From positions 744,001 through 808,000 of the forward strand of contig OZ245893.1 in the NCBI GenBank assembly GCA_965229645.1: DNA of 64,000 bases, given 5' to 3'. This stretch comes from CAXQZM01 sp965229645 (GTDB taxonomy: Bacteria; Pseudomonadota; Alphaproteobacteria; UBA7985). Each line of letters begins with the position of its first letter. Within the stretch, counting starts at the first letter, position 1. The notes beneath the pieces were generated by a model. The model saw only the letters and a list, made by a program, of their open reading frames with translations. It did not search any database and was not told the origin of the DNA. Of the stretch, positions 17,152 through 26,067 are shown one piece after another. Made by a program: the position numbers and the translations under genes.

Positions 17152-18066
17152 TCAACCAATTTCCTCAAGGGCGCGTTCAAATTGCTCTGGCTTCATGGGC
17201 AAATAGTGCCACTCCATCTTATCCTCCATAAAGCTGATGCCTCGTCCTTTTGTTGTCTCCATAACAACGATATGAACCGTATCGAACCTTTGACCAGCGG
17301 CCGATCGGATTGCATCCAAATCATGCCCCTCAATGTGTGAAATACAGGCGGGGAAGCCAGAAAGGCGATCTCCCAGCGGAGCCATAGAAGCCACTGAAGT
17401 CGTATCTCCAAAACCTTGCAGACCATTATGATCTACGAAAATGGTTAGGTTATCCAGGCGATTATGGCAGGCATAGATGAGCGCCTCCCAAGTTGACCCC
17501 TCTTGCCATTCGCCATCTGACGTAACGCAGTAGATGTGCTTGTCCTCACGTTGTATCTTGCAACCGTGAGCAATGCCAGCAGCCAACGAAGCCCCGTGCC
17601 CCAGGCTGCCTGTCGCAAAAGGAATGCCATCAATGCGCCCTGCTGGTGGATGACCAGCGAGGAGTGTGCCCTCGCCATGAAACGTGTCTAAATCTATACC
17701 TTCCAGGCGTCCACAACTCCAAAGCGCGGTATAGAGCGCACCCGCGCCATGACCTTTTGAAAGGATGAGATCTTCATCTGCACCGACAAATTCATGAAAG
17801 AGGACAAGAAGGGCATCCAACACGGAAAGATTGCCCCCAATATGCCCAACTCCAGCTTGAAAGTGCATCTGCAACAACTTGCGACGCGCAGCACGCACCG
17901 TCTCAGGTCCACAGAACGGGTTATGATTTTTCACTGCTTCAATCATAGTAGTCGTGTGGTAACAAAAATCGGTAGAAGCGCAATCAAAATCTGGACCATA
18001 CTGGCTTTTCGGAGGATGTTTGTTCAAAAGTTGCGCGGCTTGGTCGGCGCTAAGCAAGGCATACAA
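17152..18066 (-). CDS. Transketolase-like protein, N-terminal (TPP-binding) subunit
   Basis: Contains the thiamine diphosphate domain: MHFQAGVGHIGGNLSVLDAL, LSKGHGAGALYTAL, GSLGHGASLAAGIA, and SDGEWQEGSTWEAL...DN, the metal/TPP motif with Ser in place of the usual first Gly. The listed start is TTG at 18066, preceded by GAGAGGGGG. An ATG at 17946 removes 40 residues that look unlike the family and would give a normal-sized 264-residue subunit, so the true start is open. It is the first gene of a six-gene run ending at gtrA and forms a heteromer with the next product. Function in glycan precursor synthesis is inferred from location. Confidence 0.88.
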   Translation of the reverse strand: MYALLSADQAAQLLNKHPPKSQYGPDFDCASTDFCYHTTTMIEAVKNHNPFCGPETVRAARRKLLQMHFQAGVGHIGGNLSVLDALLVLFHEFVGADEDLILSKGHGAGALYTALWSCGRLEGIDLDTFHGEGTLLAGHPPAGRIDGIPFATGSLGHGASLAAGIAHGCKIQREDKHIYCVTSDGEWQEGSTWEALIYACHNRLDNLTIFVDHNGLQGFGDTTSVASMAPLGDRLSGFPACISHIEGHDLDAIRSAAGQRFDTVHIVVMETTKGRGISFMEDKMEWHYLPMKPEQFERALEEIG

Positions 18067-18549
18067 ATAGGCCCCCTCTCTGTCGCTGCCAACAAAACCC
18101 TAATTCAGGCACAGGGGTATGGCTTTCGAACTCAATCAGGCTTCTACGCCGTCGTTAAGCGGGAAATTAGCTACCTACTGCTGATTTTTGAGCTTAGTCG
18201 TGACAAAATTCAACGAGATTTTCCCCGAATGTACTCCTACGCGACGTGATTCTTTTCAAAAGCGATTGCCCAGGGCTCAGGCACAGCGATTGCTTGAAAG
18301 ATAAAAACCACAGTCGCTTGCATAAATTGGTCTATTTGCGACGTATTTGCCATTTAACGACGCATGGGTCTTTGACGATCTTTGTCGAGGCTGTCAATTC
18401 GGGCTAAACGCGGCATCGGCAGAGGCGTCCGTTCTATCGCGTCGATGCCTTATAGCGGTTTCCAAATCGATGGGACCAATCAACTTGAGGAACATCCACG
18501 CCAAAAATGGATTTAGGGCCATTCAGCCGCCTCAATACAAACGCGAACG
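18067..18549. other. Non-coding stretch upstream of the transketolase operon
   Basis: No credible gene on either strand. The segment around 18257-18300 (CAAAAGCGATTGCC, then AGCGATTGCTT) recurs in diverged form at about 21700-21750, so it contains repeat debris. The promoter for the minus-strand glycan operon should lie here, but no convincing -35/-10 pair stands out. Confidence 0.4.
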
Positions 18550-18712
18550 ACTTTAAGAAGCGATCAGATATCAAAGACGAACTGGCATTTGACGTCAAGG
18601 CCTGGAAGACGTAACGAAATCAACAAGCCAAGATCGCAATCTGGCATTTATAAATGAAGGTATTCGCGTGAAACTCATAATTATACCCGTCAGTTGGAGA
18701 GAATCGGAGGAC
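18550..18712 (+). mobile_element. Relic of the 3' end of IS630 element 1
   Basis: Aligns with 9566-9734: codons for SDIKDELAFDVKAWK recall SQDELASDIKAWE of the intact transposase, then CCCGTCAGTTGGAGAGAATC leads to a GGAC end followed by TA, as at the right end of element 1. Stops and frame breaks are frequent. It shows the same element once sat here and has decayed. Confidence 0.75.
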
Positions 18713-18764
18713 TAGCAAGCCAAACGGTCAACACGAGAGCGTCTAAAACGGATGCTCAAAATCC

Positions 18765-19418
18765 TTATTCAGCAAACTGCGCTCTTGCGACAAAATGGTT
18801 GTAGGGGACTCGCAAGTCTCCCGACATTAGTTCTACCAATGGGATGCGCATACCGACCTCCTTCAATAGAGCCAAATACTGGTCTTTTGTGCGAATGTAC
18901 TTTCCCGAGTCCAACCACATTAAAGCCCGAGCAATACCATGTTGTCGGTCGATATAGACAGGCTCGCGTATTGCGATACTCGCCCCTGGAGCGGTTAATT
19001 TCTTCATGTTCATCAATAAACGGATAACTTGTTCGTCGTTCAGATGGTGTAAAAACCCCCCACTAATAACACAGGTGAATTGTCCTTCAAATTCTTCGGG
19101 TAGGTCACTCGCATCCGCGCAATAAAAACTATATTTCCCAGCGGGGTGACGGGTCCTGGCAGTTGAAATATGGTTCGGGTTTATGTCAATTCCCGTGTAA
19201 TGTTCGGCCCGGATCTTTGCGGCGAGGTAGCCAGGCCCACAACCTATATCAAGTACTCGATCTAGTTCAAAATGTTCGTGGAGGAACTTGAGGTGCCTAA
19301 GGCGCGCGCGCTCAGAACCAAGTGTGTTTTGCACCAGTTCATATATCCTCGGAATTGTAATCAGCCGATAGAGACCAGTGGTTCTTTCCGACCGATTCTT
19401 CAACACTGTTTCCATCAT
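18765..19418 (-). CDS. Class I SAM-dependent methyltransferase
   Basis: About 217 residues. RVLDIGCGPGYLAAKI is the SAM glycine loop, YTGIDINPNHI the acidic loop, and CVISGGFLHHLNDEQ the post-II region; REPVYI follows. The ATG at 19418 is chosen because GAGGA lies eight bases upstream, whereas the longer frame needs a TTG at 19442. It lies between two large membrane-protein genes in the glycan island. A small-molecule or sugar acceptor is likely but not identifiable. The gene is separate from the methyltransferase at 11292 and not its duplicate. Confidence 0.85.
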   Translation of the reverse strand: MMETVLKNRSERTTGLYRLITIPRIYELVQNTLGSERARLRHLKFLHEHFELDRVLDIGCGPGYLAAKIRAEHYTGIDINPNHISTARTRHPAGKYSFYCADASDLPEEFEGQFTCVISGGFLHHLNDEQVIRLLMNMKKLTAPGASIAIREPVYIDRQHGIARALMWLDSGKYIRTKDQYLALLKEVGMRIPLVELMSGDLRVPYNHFVARAQFAE

Positions 19419-19470
19419 TGCAAACGTCCTCGTTTCAAACAACCAACCATCGCTAACATGTAGATGGTTG

Positions 19471-21501
19471 TTATGACAATCGCCTCATTCCTCCACCTAA
19501 TGCTGGAACGTAGCGTTGTTGCCTAGAATGAATCTGCATCGATGACAAGTCCACAAGCTTGCGGTGGTGTCGTTCAATCTGGAACGGACGAACAGAGCTT
19601 CGACGGAACAGACCAGTATTGACCTTCTCCAACACGCCTGATCCAACCTCTCCTGTCACGCACGCTGCGACGACAAGTTCAATTCCCTGGTATTGTGAGA
19701 GTTGCTCCTGTTCAAAGTTCATTTGATGATGCTCCATGCAATAGATACGAATTAAGTTCATATTGATTGATCTTCGCTTAAGGAAAACCAGCCCATCCCC
19801 AACAAGTCGATCAATAATGCCCATGCCGACCTCAGCATCCATAGCCGATCTCGAGGCTGGGAAATGTGTGCTCCATCCAAAGCCGTAGTAGCGAGGCCAC
19901 TCTTCCCAGCGCACACCACTACGCGTGAGCATCGGTCGAAGGTTTTCGATCCGAAACGTCGAACCCCAAGTTACATAGTGATCAAGTAGATGTTCATTTT
20001 CCTTCAGCCAGGCGCTATACTCAATCATACTTTCTGCCTTGGTGGCGTTTGCGAAATGGGCATCTTCCATAGACGTCAGCACACCATACAGCAACAGGAT
20101 TGGCAGCCACCACCCCAAACCCAATTCCCGCCCCCTCCCTCTTTCGCGTGCAATTGATGTCTCGTAGGCTACGCGCCAAGACCTGTGGACCCAAAAAGAA
20201 CTTACGAAGCAGCGCAGCCAGCTTAACCCAAACACATACGCACCACTTCGCTGGCGTTTCATCATCACCACAAAACCGAAGAGCATGGGCACAACGTAAA
20301 GGCCCCAAACCACCCTTGTGATCGCCCCCCGTTCAATATGGATCAACGCGGCCGTAAGAAAAACCGCCGCGGAAAACGCCAAGAGAGCGCGCATATCAGT
20401 TCCGACAGCCAAAAGGGCAACGAGCATTGCTAAGAGGAATATGGAATTGATGTGAGGACGACTTGCAAGCTCCTCAAGAGTAACTAGGATCTTCGAAAAG
20501 TCAAAGCTATTTTGAAAAATTGTACCGCGCTGGTTGATTGCTTCAACCAGTGTGGGGTTTTCATATACTCTTGGATCAAAGCCTGCCCATGACTTGATGA
20601 GCCTGATGTCATTTTCGCTGATCCCGTCAGATTCCATCAGGTCCCGATCCGCCAGCAAAACGTCAGCGCCTTTGAAATCTAGGAGCCAGGTGCGGACCTT
20701 CTGATATTCCAATGCTTTCTGCCATTCTTCCCCCCGTGGGATTTCATGAATTAGATAGGACAGGATCACCGCAGCAACCGCCGCACCGATCCATGCGAGA
20801 TTTTTCTTTGAACAAAGCTTTTTCCAAACAGGAAAAACAATAAAGGGAGACGCGACAAGGGCGACCGATATCGCCATTTCAAAGCGAATGCAAAGCGCCC
20901 AAAAAAGTAGAACCAGCGACCCGAAATAAAGAGCATTCGACGCCAACCCGTCCGAATATTCCGAGGCAACAAAATACATAAAAATGGACGTGAGCGCGAC
21001 AAGTGCGGTAAGTATGGTAAACTGCGGGCTCGCGATTGGTAATGTGGCAACAAGAAGCGTGATCAAAATCGCGACCATAAGGGGCACTCGACACCAACGA
21101 AGCAAGGAAAATTGAATGGAACAACACACTCCCGTCAAAAGCACAAACCCAAGGGAATACCCTGATAGTTGACCCACAGAAGGCAAAAGAGATAAGAACC
21201 ATCCCCAGATCCGGCTCGTGAAAAACAGATCTGTCGAAGGCTGCGCAAACCCGCCTACTCCGAGAAGCATCTGCTCCATCCCTAGGTCATCATTCGTCAT
21301 GTAATATATGCCAGGTATCGAGTAGAAAACATAGGTGGCGGCAACGATAAGGCCCCCAAAAAACACATTCAAAGCAAACTTGTATCTCACTGTAAGGGCC
21401 ATGGGAAGGGGGACTGACGAGCGGTCGCCTCGCTCCCCGCAACCAAGAAACCCCTGCCTTATGCTTTGACGGGCGCGTAGGAGGGGGCCGCTTTTACTCA
21501 T
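19471..21501 (-). CDS. Polytopic membrane protein, unknown function
   Basis: About 676 residues from the ATG at 21501, chosen because a perfect AGGAGG sits seven bases before it; an upstream in-frame codon at 21558 lacks this. Roughly ten to twelve hydrophobic spans cover residues 40-460. A soluble region of about 210 residues ends the protein. The early motif YYMTNDDLGMEQMLLGVGG (acidic residues in the first periplasmic loop) resembles the catalytic loop of GT-C-type glycosyltransferases, but I cannot assign a family. Location among glycan genes agrees. It ends 53 bases before the neighbouring methyltransferase starts. Confidence 0.72.
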   Translation of the reverse strand: MSKSGPLLRARQSIRQGFLGCGERGDRSSVPLPMALTVRYKFALNVFFGGLIVAATYVFYSIPGIYYMTNDDLGMEQMLLGVGGFAQPSTDLFFTSRIWGWFLSLLPSVGQLSGYSLGFVLLTGVCCSIQFSLLRWCRVPLMVAILITLLVATLPIASPQFTILTALVALTSIFMYFVASEYSDGLASNALYFGSLVLLFWALCIRFEMAISVALVASPFIVFPVWKKLCSKKNLAWIGAAVAAVILSYLIHEIPRGEEWQKALEYQKVRTWLLDFKGADVLLADRDLMESDGISENDIRLIKSWAGFDPRVYENPTLVEAINQRGTIFQNSFDFSKILVTLEELASRPHINSIFLLAMLVALLAVGTDMRALLAFSAAVFLTAALIHIERGAITRVVWGLYVVPMLFGFVVMMKRQRSGAYVFGLSWLRCFVSSFWVHRSWRVAYETSIARERGRGRELGLGWWLPILLLYGVLTSMEDAHFANATKAESMIEYSAWLKENEHLLDHYVTWGSTFRIENLRPMLTRSGVRWEEWPRYYGFGWSTHFPASRSAMDAEVGMGIIDRLVGDGLVFLKRRSINMNLIRIYCMEHHQMNFEQEQLSQYQGIELVVAACVTGEVGSGVLEKVNTGLFRRSSVRPFQIERHHRKLVDLSSMQIHSRQQRYVPALGGGMRRLS

Positions 21502-21822
21502 TGCGACGCCTCCTATTACGCGGGTTTGGTGAGTCAAGTGCTGATTGTGCGCCCCCAAGGGCTATCGCTTTTGGGCAAGATTCGACCTCTTTTGGTGCAA
21601 ACAGAGAGCGCCTTGTCCTATCTCGGGCGGAAATTGGGTCGAATATGGAGTGAATTCAGCGAGTTGTTCGCTGAATGTACTACGCAATCCAGCGCGATTT
21701 TTTCAAAAGCGATTGCCCTGGTGCGCCCCCATGGTTGAGCGATTGCTTTGGAAGCCAAGACAAGGACCGTCCCATTAGTCACGACAAAGGATGATCCTCA
21801 AATGAACTAAGCGTGAACCTTA

Positions 21823-22055
21823 TACCAACGGTCAAGAAAGTTGACGCTTTTTGTGTCTCACGGTAGATGCGCTTCGCGCTTCGGCTTTTTGGAGTTGCGG
21901 TCGCCACTCGCTTGTTATGCTCACTCAGCCAGACCGCAGGACAGGGCCTTCGCTGATCGAGGCGTTTTCTTAGCTTGTCGGGGCCGCTGCGGGGGCCGCA
22001 GTCGCGACCCTTACACCAGCGAACATAAGAGTCGTTCTCAATCGCCGCTCTGGTA
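21823..22055 (+). repeat. TACCARCGG miniature element, enlarged copy
   Basis: Starts TACCAACGGTCAAGAAAGTTG and ends CCGCTCTGGTA, with the same order of internal motifs as the 195-bp copies but about 40 bases longer because of extra sequence near 21895-21945. It stands downstream of the YidC/sulfatase fusion gene. 21502-21822 holds no gene; it includes repeat debris shared with 18257-18300. Confidence 0.75.
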
Positions 22056-22061
22056 TCAGCA

Positions 22062-22104
22062 AGCTAAATCGTCGGCGCCAGAGCGCCTACAGCGGACGCT
22101 CACG
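22062..22104 (+). repeat. 43-bp box shared with 27480-27522
   Basis: AGCTAAATCGTCGGCGCCAG and the following AGCGCCTACAGCGGACGCT recur with few changes at 27480-27522. In both places the box follows a 195-bp-type element. It may be an ancestral flanking sequence or part of a larger mobile unit. Confidence 0.55.
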
Positions 22105-22197
22105 CTAAATCTAGCGGGTTGGACATTTGCTCGCCTTGCGGCTTTACGGCGATTTCTCTTAAGTCAGCTTCGGGCCCATGTATATCTGCGGTTGGTC

Positions 22198-24999
22198 TTA
22201 GCCCTGGAGATTGGCGACAAAACGTAACTTAAAGTTTCCCCCCTCACTTTCGACGACTTCATACATCTTAAGTACTCTGAGTGCCTCTGGGTCTTCCAAC
22301 TCGGGCAAGGAAAATGCGACGAAGCCCTGAACGCCCCTTGTTCTACCCGATCTTGTAATGGATACAACTTCGTCGTTTTGGCTTATGGCAAGTGTTGCTT
22401 CATCGACCTCGTTTCCGTAGCTATTCGTCAAAATACCCGCAAAGTTGATTTCGCCTTTATGATATTCGTCGAGAGAAGTAAATGATAGTTCTGACATTTC
22501 TGTTGAGAGTAAGGACTCTGGTCTTCTTCCTAAAACACTATCATACTTGGTTTCAGCGGTGTAGTTAACACGGACATCGAATATAGGTTCTATTTCACCA
22601 AACAGATTTTCCCGCCGCCCGATTGCATGATCGAACAGTGAGAGAATACGGGGTCTATAAAGATCGTAGTCAGGAAGGGTTGATGCAGACCGAGATTCGG
22701 ACTTATCTACGATAGCTTTCAAGTCTTCACCTTGAACGTCCCACGGAGTTTCAAGCCCTAACACCGCCATAATTGTCGGAGTTATATCAAGAGAAGTTAC
22801 CAGAGTCTCGTTAACTTCACCCTTGACTTGATCGGGAAACTTGATGAATAAGGGTACCGATAAATTTTCCAACCAGGAATGCTCATTAACTGGCGTACGA
22901 CGATCTTGGGCATCGAACGAATAAGACACACCGTGGTCGGCCGTGACAATAATCAGACTTTCATCGTAGATACCTCGAACTTTCAGAGTATCGACTAGTT
23001 CTGAGATGATTTGATCAGTAAACTGGACTTGATGTAGATAGCTATGATTAACAACATTTAGATATGATCGGCTTATATCACTAAATCCGCCATGGGGAAA
23101 TGGAATGCTCGGGCGAGGACTTATGTTTTCTATTGTTCGACCTCTGGCCGTCAAAAAGTATGGTACATGAGGAAACTCCAAGTGAATGAAATTAAATTGA
23201 TCTATCACAACTTCATTTTGAACATAAGTCAACCAACTCTCATAATTTTCTAGGTATCTGTGCTCGGCAGCCGCATTTTCATATTTCTTTCCGGCAATGT
23301 TTAACTTGCCTATCCCAGCCCAAGTTTCAGGCAAGTCACCGAGAACTCGCTTGGTCCAATTAGGATGGGCCACGGAGTATAAGTAAAGGGTTATCAGATC
23401 GTCAACAATCCAACCTGGATTGAAGTTGCTTTGGTTGGCGGAATTTAGTTTTACCAAACTCGGTCCGATCAAGTCTTTGGAAAGAATGGTGCTCTGGATG
23501 GTAACAGATGTCTGAGAATTAAAAAAATCTAAGATGTTGTTGCCTCGATCAAGTCCTCTACGACGGAAATTTCCGCTTGCTATACTGGGTAAAGCAAGAT
23601 GGGTTTGGTTCCAAACAGCCATGGCATTGGGGAAGTAAACAGCGTTCTCGGCGAGCTTGGCAAAGCCTGGATATCGGTGAGCATTCAGTTGACGACTAGA
23701 ATTTTGAAGTGTTACCCCCGAAAATTCGTCGAATATGATCAAAAAAACAGAGGTATCGCCTAAGTTAACCTTATCATTTTTCTGTTTAATGGGAACTTTA
23801 GAAAATAGATTTGAAGAGGGGGCGTTATAGGCAAAATTGAGTCCTGGCAATAGGGTCAAAAGGACAACCCAAACCACGTAAGGACGGGGATCGATTTTCC
23901 CCATGAATTGGTATAGAAGTAAGGCCATGCATGCAGAAAGAATAAGGTATAGAATAGCTTCAACCTCTAAACCTGTTAAACTGAAGAGTGAGTTGTTGAT
24001 CAAAAGTAGCGAAAATAGAGTCAGTAAACCACACAGAACTACAATATCTAAATGGGACGTAAAGCGGCGGAACGTGACGCTAACAAGCGTTCGAATGGTC
24101 AAAGTTACAAATGGTGGCGCTATAACTAGTATAATTAGAAAAATGACAATCGATCTTTGGGAAAACCCATGTGCCAGGAAAAAAGTCTCGTTCCTTGACA
24201 TGAGATCAATTATTGGAGCACTTATGGCGAGAGCCGAAGCAACAACATAGTTGATTAAAACTCTTGCATAGTCTGTAGAAGGAAGCAGGTACTTTAACAA
24301 GTTAAAGTGTTTGGGAATGAGTCTTCGCAGTCTATTTTCATACCGAGAGTGCAAATTTATAAGGACTGTCAAACTATTCGTAATTGTCCAATAAAGAGTT
24401 AGACCAGCCTTATCATCGTAAAGAAAAAGGAAAAACAAGGTCGCGATGATCAGTCCTTGCCTCCGTTGCCGCATGTTTTGACCAAATGCGAGATGCACGG
24501 CAGCGATGTTGATAAGAAACATGAGAAATGGAATTAGATTGACCTGACCGAACAGTATTTTATCTTGTTTTTCCAAAGGGCCAACAAAGAAAACCTCGGC
24601 TCTTTGTAGAGAAATGTCATTGTCGAGCACATTGAGGGTAGTGTCGAGCATATAGAAGGCGGCGATGAAGAATGGCAGTTGTACCGCCAGGCCCGACAAA
24701 CTTCGAATGGTTAGGAGTGGGCTGTAAGAAAACCGCTGATAGAGGCGTTTCACGGCGCGATGGCGTTCTTCGCCTTGGTACTGCTGTTTGATGGCCTGAA
24801 CTTGGCGAGACAAGACCCCATCGAGGCTCGATTGTCGTTGCACAAGATGATCGGTGGCCTTGACTAGGGGCTGCGTGATTAGCCGCACCATGACGGCAAG
24901 GAAAACTAAGGCGAATAAGGCTGAACCTGTTGCATTGAGGCTGATCAAAAAAATCTGTTGCAGCAGGGCCTCGATAAGCCCGATCGTGTAAGTGTACAT
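22198..24999 (-). CDS. Fusion: YidC/Oxa1-like membrane domain plus sulfatase/LtaS-like alkaline-phosphatase-fold domain
   Basis: 933 residues. Residues 1 to about 218 look like a YidC/Oxa1 insertase core: a span followed by RLITQPLVKATD, a basic cytoplasmic helical hairpin (about 48-92), LPFFIAAFYMLDTTL, and DKAGLTLYWTITNSLTVLIN, close in layout to the YidC signature. About five more spans follow (250-395). From 415 an alkaline-phosphatase-superfamily domain begins: VFLIIFDEFSGV gives the first metal Asp (424). WNQTHLALPSIASG offers Thr466 as nucleophile, as in LtaS/OpgB rather than the Cys/Ser of true sulfatases. IHLEFPHVPY and VTADHGVSY (Asp688, His689) complete the site. It may hydrolyse or transfer phospho- or sulfo-groups on an envelope glycan. 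Two small genes lie just upstream. Confidence 0.85.
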   Translation of the reverse strand: MYTYTIGLIEALLQQIFLISLNATGSALFALVFLAVMVRLITQPLVKATDHLVQRQSSLDGVLSRQVQAIKQQYQGEERHRAVKRLYQRFSYSPLLTIRSLSGLAVQLPFFIAAFYMLDTTLNVLDNDISLQRAEVFFVGPLEKQDKILFGQVNLIPFLMFLINIAAVHLAFGQNMRQRRQGLIIATLFFLFLYDDKAGLTLYWTITNSLTVLINLHSRYENRLRRLIPKHFNLLKYLLPSTDYARVLINYVVASALAISAPIIDLMSRNETFFLAHGFSQRSIVIFLIILVIAPPFVTLTIRTLVSVTFRRFTSHLDIVVLCGLLTLFSLLLINNSLFSLTGLEVEAILYLILSACMALLLYQFMGKIDPRPYVVWVVLLTLLPGLNFAYNAPSSNLFSKVPIKQKNDKVNLGDTSVFLIIFDEFSGVTLQNSSRQLNAHRYPGFAKLAENAVYFPNAMAVWNQTHLALPSIASGNFRRRGLDRGNNILDFFNSQTSVTIQSTILSKDLIGPSLVKLNSANQSNFNPGWIVDDLITLYLYSVAHPNWTKRVLGDLPETWAGIGKLNIAGKKYENAAAEHRYLENYESWLTYVQNEVVIDQFNFIHLEFPHVPYFLTARGRTIENISPRPSIPFPHGGFSDISRSYLNVVNHSYLHQVQFTDQIISELVDTLKVRGIYDESLIIVTADHGVSYSFDAQDRRTPVNEHSWLENLSVPLFIKFPDQVKGEVNETLVTSLDITPTIMAVLGLETPWDVQGEDLKAIVDKSESRSASTLPDYDLYRPRILSLFDHAIGRRENLFGEIEPIFDVRVNYTAETKYDSVLGRRPESLLSTEMSELSFTSLDEYHKGEINFAGILTNSYGNEVDEATLAISQNDEVVSITRSGRTRGVQGFVAFSLPELEDPEALRVLKMYEVVESEGGNFKLRFVANLQG

Positions 25000-25004
25000 G
25001 CGTC

Positions 25005-25316
25005 CTATCCTTGCGCGCTCAAAGGTATATGCGTGGCCGCCTCCAGCGCCTTTACTCTGGCCGCCAAGTCATGTAGTTGGGCGATCTGCTCGGCGTCACT
25101 CATATTCAAGACCTTTACCTGCGCCACCAGATGATTGACGATGGTGATGGCGCTGTAGCCAAGATTGGCATCGGTTTTCTGTCGCAGGGGGCGTATGGGG
25201 CTTGGGTCAAAGGTAGTCAGGGTTTCCTTGACCAACTGGGGTAAAGTACCGAGCGCTGTCGAGCCGACCACGGGGCCGAGTTGGGGGGCCTGCTCTTCGG
25301 CCCAAGGTTGGGTCAT
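25005..25316 (-). CDS. Small hypothetical protein between the LDPASGN protein and the YidC/sulfatase fusion
   Basis: 103 residues, no recognised family. It is mostly soluble and predicted helical, with a heptad-like stretch near 70-95 (AEQIAQLHDLAARVKALEA) and a Pro-rich centre. It overlaps the upstream gene by ATGA and ends six bases before the fusion gene starts, so all three are co-translated. Position suggests a cytoplasmic partner of the membrane enzyme. Expression as a real gene is supported by the tight coupling and by a base composition matching its upstream neighbour. Confidence 0.65.
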   Translation of the reverse strand: MTQPWAEEQAPQLGPVVGSTALGTLPQLVKETLTTFDPSPIRPLRQKTDANLGYSAITIVNHLVAQVKVLNMSDAEQIAQLHDLAARVKALEAATHIPLSAQG

Positions 25317-25576
25317 ATAGTCGCCCTCAAATTCGGTTTGATTTTCCGCATCTTCGGCGCTGAACCTTCTTTGAGTGCCGGCCGTTCCGTCAAGTCGTTG
25401 CCCGACAATAGCGCATTGAGGCGATAGCAGGCCACGCGGAAAAAGAAGGCCAGATACGTGAACAAGGCCACCACCAGAGCGCCGAGGGCGTTGCCCGAAG
25501 CGGGATCCAGATAAGCATGTGCGGGACTAGGCAGAGGGAGAGCAAGGACGAGCAGAACCACTGGAAGTTGGGACAT
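25313..25576 (-). CDS. Small membrane protein with LDPxSG motif
   Basis: 87 residues. A signal-like N-terminus (LPVVLLVLALPLPSPAHA) is followed at once by YLDPASGNALGALVVALFTY, a variant of the YLDPGTGS motif. That motif marks a family of tiny membrane proteins often found beside sulfatase- or phosphodiesterase-type enzymes of glycan clusters. A second span (residues 30-50) and a basic tail complete it. It is the first gene of the three-gene set with the 103-residue protein and the YidC/sulfatase fusion. Its function is not established; association with that enzyme class is the main clue. Confidence 0.72.
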   Translation of the reverse strand: MSQLPVVLLVLALPLPSPAHAYLDPASGNALGALVVALFTYLAFFFRVACYRLNALLSGNDLTERPALKEGSAPKMRKIKPNLRATI

Positions 25577-25870
25577 CGGTCAAGGCCGCTTTTCTTGGCG
25601 AGGTTGAAGCGCAAACATGGCTTAGCCCGCAGCAATCGGGAAGTTTGTGGGGCGGCGCGCTGGCAACGCCCACGCCGCCTGAGCCCGCTACCGCGCTTCT
25701 TGCGACAGATCAAGAGAATGAAACCTATGTTGGAGGCAGGGGAATCGCACTTGAGAGTTGACAATTTGTTCTAAAGGGACTCGACGGCTTCCATCACGAG
25801 ATGGAGCCGACATCTGTAGCTTCTCCGCAGCCGACCAACGTCGAGGTTTGACCCAGTCCAACATGACTTA

Positions 25871-26064
25871 TACCAACGGCCAAAAAAGTTGACCCTTTTT
25901 TTGCCGTTTTGTGTCTCACGGCAGAAACGCTTCGCGTTTCGCCTCCGACGGGGCCTTCGCTTTACCCCGAGGCGCTTTCGCGCTATTCTCGGGGCCGCTA
26001 CGGGGGCCGCAGTCGCGGCCCTTATACCAGCGGACATAAGGGTCATTCTTAATGACCGCTGGTA
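25871..26064 (+). repeat. 195-bp TACCARCGG miniature element, copy left of IS630 element 2
   Basis: TACCAACGGCC to CCGCTGGTA, flanked by TTA at 25868-25870 and 26065-26067. Internal features are the AAAAAAGTTGACCC stem, the GAAACGCTTCGCGTTTC hairpin, GCGCTTTCGCGC and GGGGCCGCTACGGGGGCC, then the terminal dyad. Orientation is opposite to the copy at 27242. From 25577 to 25870 I see no gene. Confidence 0.88.
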
Positions 26065-26067
26065 TTA

